Assembly (NCBI GenBank): GCA_030950585.1
Contig: JAUZRG010000018.1
Span: forward strand, 1 to 64,000
Source: Mariprofundaceae bacterium
Lineage (GTDB): Bacteria; Pseudomonadota; Zetaproteobacteria; Mariprofundales; Mariprofundaceae
Direction of reading: 5' to 3'
Length of the DNA stretch: 64,000 nt
In this document: positions 53,029 through 64,000 of the stretch, one piece after another
How the letters are laid out: each line of letters begins with the position of its first letter
Numbering within the stretch: the stretch's first letter is position 1
Made by a program: the position numbers and the translations under genes
The notes under the pieces: generated by a model
Database searches by the model: none
What the model was told of the DNA's origin: nothing
Seen by the model: the letters and a program-made list of their open reading frames with translations, nothing else

Positions 53029-55502
53029 TTTCTTTATATCAATTTACTTCTAAGGTAAAAGAAATGATGCCCTTACTTCATAGAATGTTCTTTTTGTGTG
53101 CATTATCTGTGCTATGTTTATATTCGACGACAGCGTTTTCAGCTCAACTTGAAAAGGTGCGCCTGATGCAAGCGGTTGACGGTGAAAAAGTATATGTCTA
53201 CTTTGATGAGTCAGTTCCTTATCAGGTATTTGATTTATCAGCACCTAGGCGTGTTGTGTTTAACTTTCCTGAAATTGGCATGAACTCTTCGATAAAGCCG
53301 ATACAAAGTTCCAGCTCTAGTTTGCGCGTCTCTCCTGTGCTTTCGAGTCAGGGTGTTCGTATGGAGTTAGAGTTGCTTAAGGGTGTTGAATATAAGGTAG
53401 AAGAACAAAAGAATTTAATTATCATTCATTTAAATAAGACGATTCGTGATGTTAAGTTAGAAGGGCGTCAAACCATTTTACAGTCCTTAGAGGTGATCGA
53501 AAGAGGTGATGTCTCAGAACTACATTTACGTGGCTTTAATTTGGACATTAATCATAATGCATATATTTCAAATAAAGGTCAGCGTATGGTTCTTGATTTG
53601 TGGGGAGCTAAATCTCGTCTAGTAAAACATAACTATCAATATTCCTTTGAACATATTCGTGATATTTCTGTCGGTAAAGAAGAAAGTCGTGTGCGTATCG
53701 TTGTTGGCTTAAAGGGTGGTGAATCCCTAAAATATCAGGTTGATGCTCAGAAAAATGAGCTAATTGTTCGTTTTGGTCAAGTTCATACTTCAGTAAGAGA
53801 AGGTATGATTCAAGTCGAAGGTGTTGATTTCAAAGCAGATGATCGTATTGCTCGTCTTTTCATTCGCACGAATTCGGATCACCCTGTTGTTAACCTTGAA
53901 AAGAAAGATGATATGGTGTTGATTGATATTCAAAATGCTCAACCAAAACAAGGGCAAGAACGTTCAATGGATGTGCGTTCTTTTTCTGGCCCAGTGTCTC
54001 AAGTCGATGTGTATCAAAAAGAGCAAGATGTGCGTATTATTGCTCGTTTACGAGGAAAAGTGACAAGCTCTTCTTTTCAGCAAGGAAACTTATTAACCAT
54101 TACGTTGGAGCCTGAAGATTTAACCTCATCTCGTGGCGGTGGCAGCGGTAATGACACACTTGCCTATGTGGGGCAAAAAGTCACCTTTGATTTTAAAGAC
54201 ATTGAAATTGCCAATGCTTTATTATTTATCTCTGAAATGGCAAACATGAATATTATTATGTCGGATGATGTTAAGGGAACCTTGACGATGCATTTGGTTG
54301 ATGTGCCTTGGGATCAAGCGCTTAGCCTTATGTTGAATGCGCATGGTTTAGCAAAGATTCAAGAAGGTAATGTGATTCGGATTGTGTCGGTCGATGTGTT
54401 GCAAAAGGAAAATGAATCTAGGTTAAAGGCGCAACAAGGGTCAGCACAACTTGCCCCTCTCGTGACAGAGTTTGTGCCATTGAGTTATGCCAAGGCTAAT
54501 GATGTCAAAACCATGCTTGAAGATGCCACCAAGCAAGTGCAAAAAAAAGCAGGCGGTGAAAGTGGCAATGCAAACAGTGGCGTGAAATTGCTTTCTGCTA
54601 GGGGCAGTTTACTCGCAGATCCACGTACGAATACATTGATTATTCAAGATACCCAAGCTTCAATTCTTAATATTAAACGTATGATTGCATCCATTGATAC
54701 ACCTGTTGAGCAAGTCTTGATTGAAGCTCGTATTGTGGATGCTTCAGACCAATTCCAAGATAGTGTAGGTATCCGTTGGGGTGGTTCTTTAAACCGCAAA
54801 ACGAACTATGATTTCCCTGGGGCTATTTCACTTGGCCCAGTGGCCACAACAGCGGCTAATAATGCTGCTATTATAGGTGGCGGTGTTGCCACCGCGACAG
54901 GTCGTGGTTTTATGGTTGATTTACCTGCCGCTGCGGGTGCTGGTACAGGTGGTGCGATAGGTCTTAGCTTAGGATCTTTTAGTAATATCTTTAATTTAGA
55001 CCTTGAAATTTCTGCTGCTGAAACCGATGGACTGGCCAAGCGTATTTCAAACCCAAGAATAGTCACTGCCAATGGTGTTTCGGCCACCATATCTCAGGGT
55101 GTCGATGTTCCTTTTATCACGCCAGGGAGTGCTAATGGCCCACCCACAGTTAGTTTTAAATCTGCGAGTCTTGGTTTGACTGTGACACCAATGATTACTG
55201 CTGAAGATAGTATTGTGATGGATGTTAGTTTAAGTAATAATGCACCAACAGGTGATGTCGTTTTAGGAAATCCTGTGATTGGTACCAAGAACATACAAAC
55301 AAAAATTAAAGTTAATAATGGTGAAACTGTTGTTATTGGTGGTATCTTTACGCAAATTAAATCAAATAGTGGTGGTGGTGTACCTGGTTTATCTCGTATT
55401 CCTATCTTAGGCTGGTTATTTAAGAATAAAACCAGCGTTGATAGTAAAACGGAACTTTTAATCTTTTTGACACCCCGAATTGTTGACTCTAGTCTTCAGT
55501 GA
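53025..55502 (+). CDS. pilQ: Type IV pilus secretin PilQ
   Basis: This 825-residue outer-membrane channel for the pilus has a signal peptide (cleavage near AFSA at residue 38-39; an internal ATG at 53064 may be the true start). AMIN domains span about residues 45-360, with a Gly-rich linker, then a secretin N0/STN domain (VTFDFKDIEIANALLFISEM), an N1 domain (FVPLSYAKANDVKTML, LLADPRTNTLIIQDT), and the secretin barrel (VLIEARIVDASDQFQDSVGI to VPGLSRIPILGWLFKN). An Ala/Gly-rich insert lies near residues 600-645. It is intact. Confidence 0.97.
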   Translation: MISLYQFTSKVKEMMPLLHRMFFLCALSVLCLYSTTAFSAQLEKVRLMQAVDGEKVYVYFDESVPYQVFDLSAPRRVVFNFPEIGMNSSIKPIQSSSSSLRVSPVLSSQGVRMELELLKGVEYKVEEQKNLIIIHLNKTIRDVKLEGRQTILQSLEVIERGDVSELHLRGFNLDINHNAYISNKGQRMVLDLWGAKSRLVKHNYQYSFEHIRDISVGKEESRVRIVVGLKGGESLKYQVDAQKNELIVRFGQVHTSVREGMIQVEGVDFKADDRIARLFIRTNSDHPVVNLEKKDDMVLIDIQNAQPKQGQERSMDVRSFSGPVSQVDVYQKEQDVRIIARLRGKVTSSSFQQGNLLTITLEPEDLTSSRGGGSGNDTLAYVGQKVTFDFKDIEIANALLFISEMANMNIIMSDDVKGTLTMHLVDVPWDQALSLMLNAHGLAKIQEGNVIRIVSVDVLQKENESRLKAQQGSAQLAPLVTEFVPLSYAKANDVKTMLEDATKQVQKKAGGESGNANSGVKLLSARGSLLADPRTNTLIIQDTQASILNIKRMIASIDTPVEQVLIEARIVDASDQFQDSVGIRWGGSLNRKTNYDFPGAISLGPVATTAANNAAIIGGGVATATGRGFMVDLPAAAGAGTGGAIGLSLGSFSNIFNLDLEISAAETDGLAKRISNPRIVTANGVSATISQGVDVPFITPGSANGPPTVSFKSASLGLTVTPMITAEDSIVMDVSLSNNAPTGDVVLGNPVIGTKNIQTKIKVNNGETVVIGGIFTQIKSNSGGGVPGLSRIPILGWLFKNKTSVDSKTELLIFLTPRIVDSSLQ

Positions 55503-64000
<8,498 letters not shown>

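Overview
The window reads as a housekeeping and cell-envelope region of a Gram-negative proteobacterium with an AT-rich genome (low-40s % G+C by eye). Support comes from the LPS genes (kdsD, kdsC, lptC, lptA, lptB), UbiX/UbiK, ComM, NtrY/NtrX, TrkAH, PpiD and a complete type IVa pilus alignment/secretin set. The lineage cannot be fixed from this sequence. A deep-branching group such as the Zetaproteobacteria would fit the gene mix, but that is a guess.

Region 1 (1-14.2 kb): the end of tuf, then an unbroken S10-spc-alpha ribosomal operon: rpsJ, rplC, rplD, rplW, rplB, rpsS, rplV, rpsC, rplP, rpmC, rpsQ, rplN, rplX, rplE, rpsN, rpsH, rplF, rplR, rpsE, rpmD, rplO, secY, adk, infA, rpmJ, rpsM, rpsK, rpsD, rpoA, rplQ. 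It is closed by a strong intrinsic terminator. S14, L24, L36, S4 and the adenylate kinase lid are all in the zinc-binding (Cys-rich) form.

Region 2 (14.3-25.6 kb): a CvfB-like S1-domain protein and a membrane Cache-PAS-GAF-GGDEF cyclase on +. On - is a tightly coupled operon DUF4390-ntrY-ntrX-trkA-trkH-mtnA (nitrogen/redox-type two-component system, potassium uptake, methionine salvage). The NtrX protein lacks several residues needed for sigma-54 activation.

Region 3 (25.7-35.6 kb): a CysZ/EI24-like membrane protein, PpiD, an M23 peptidase, the KDO/LPS transport cluster kdsD-kdsC-lptC-lptA-lptB, then ubiX, ubiK and comM.

Region 4 (35.6-39.4 kb): a major type IV pilin with a textbook sigma-54 promoter and its own terminator. 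It is followed by an ABC ATPase, permease, membrane-anchored unknown protein and a second pilin paralogous to the first, a layout reminiscent of Myxococcus pilA-pilGHI.

Region 5 (39.4-46.5 kb): rpsF-rpsR-DUF2232-rplI-dnaB-alr, with charged tails on S6 and S18, and convergent mrcA (PBP1A).

Region 6 (46.5-64 kb): minor pilins (fimT/pilV/pilW/pilX type); a secreted Asn/Asp repeat protein where pilY1 often lies; an unknown membrane protein; pilM-pilN-pilO-pilQ (no pilP); and a giant lipoprotein. That last gene carries a Val-Thr-Pro repeat stalk and at least about 20 bacterial Ig-like modules, and it runs off the end of the window. The most unusual material is in regions 4 and 6, which together look like an elaborated surface/pilus apparatus.
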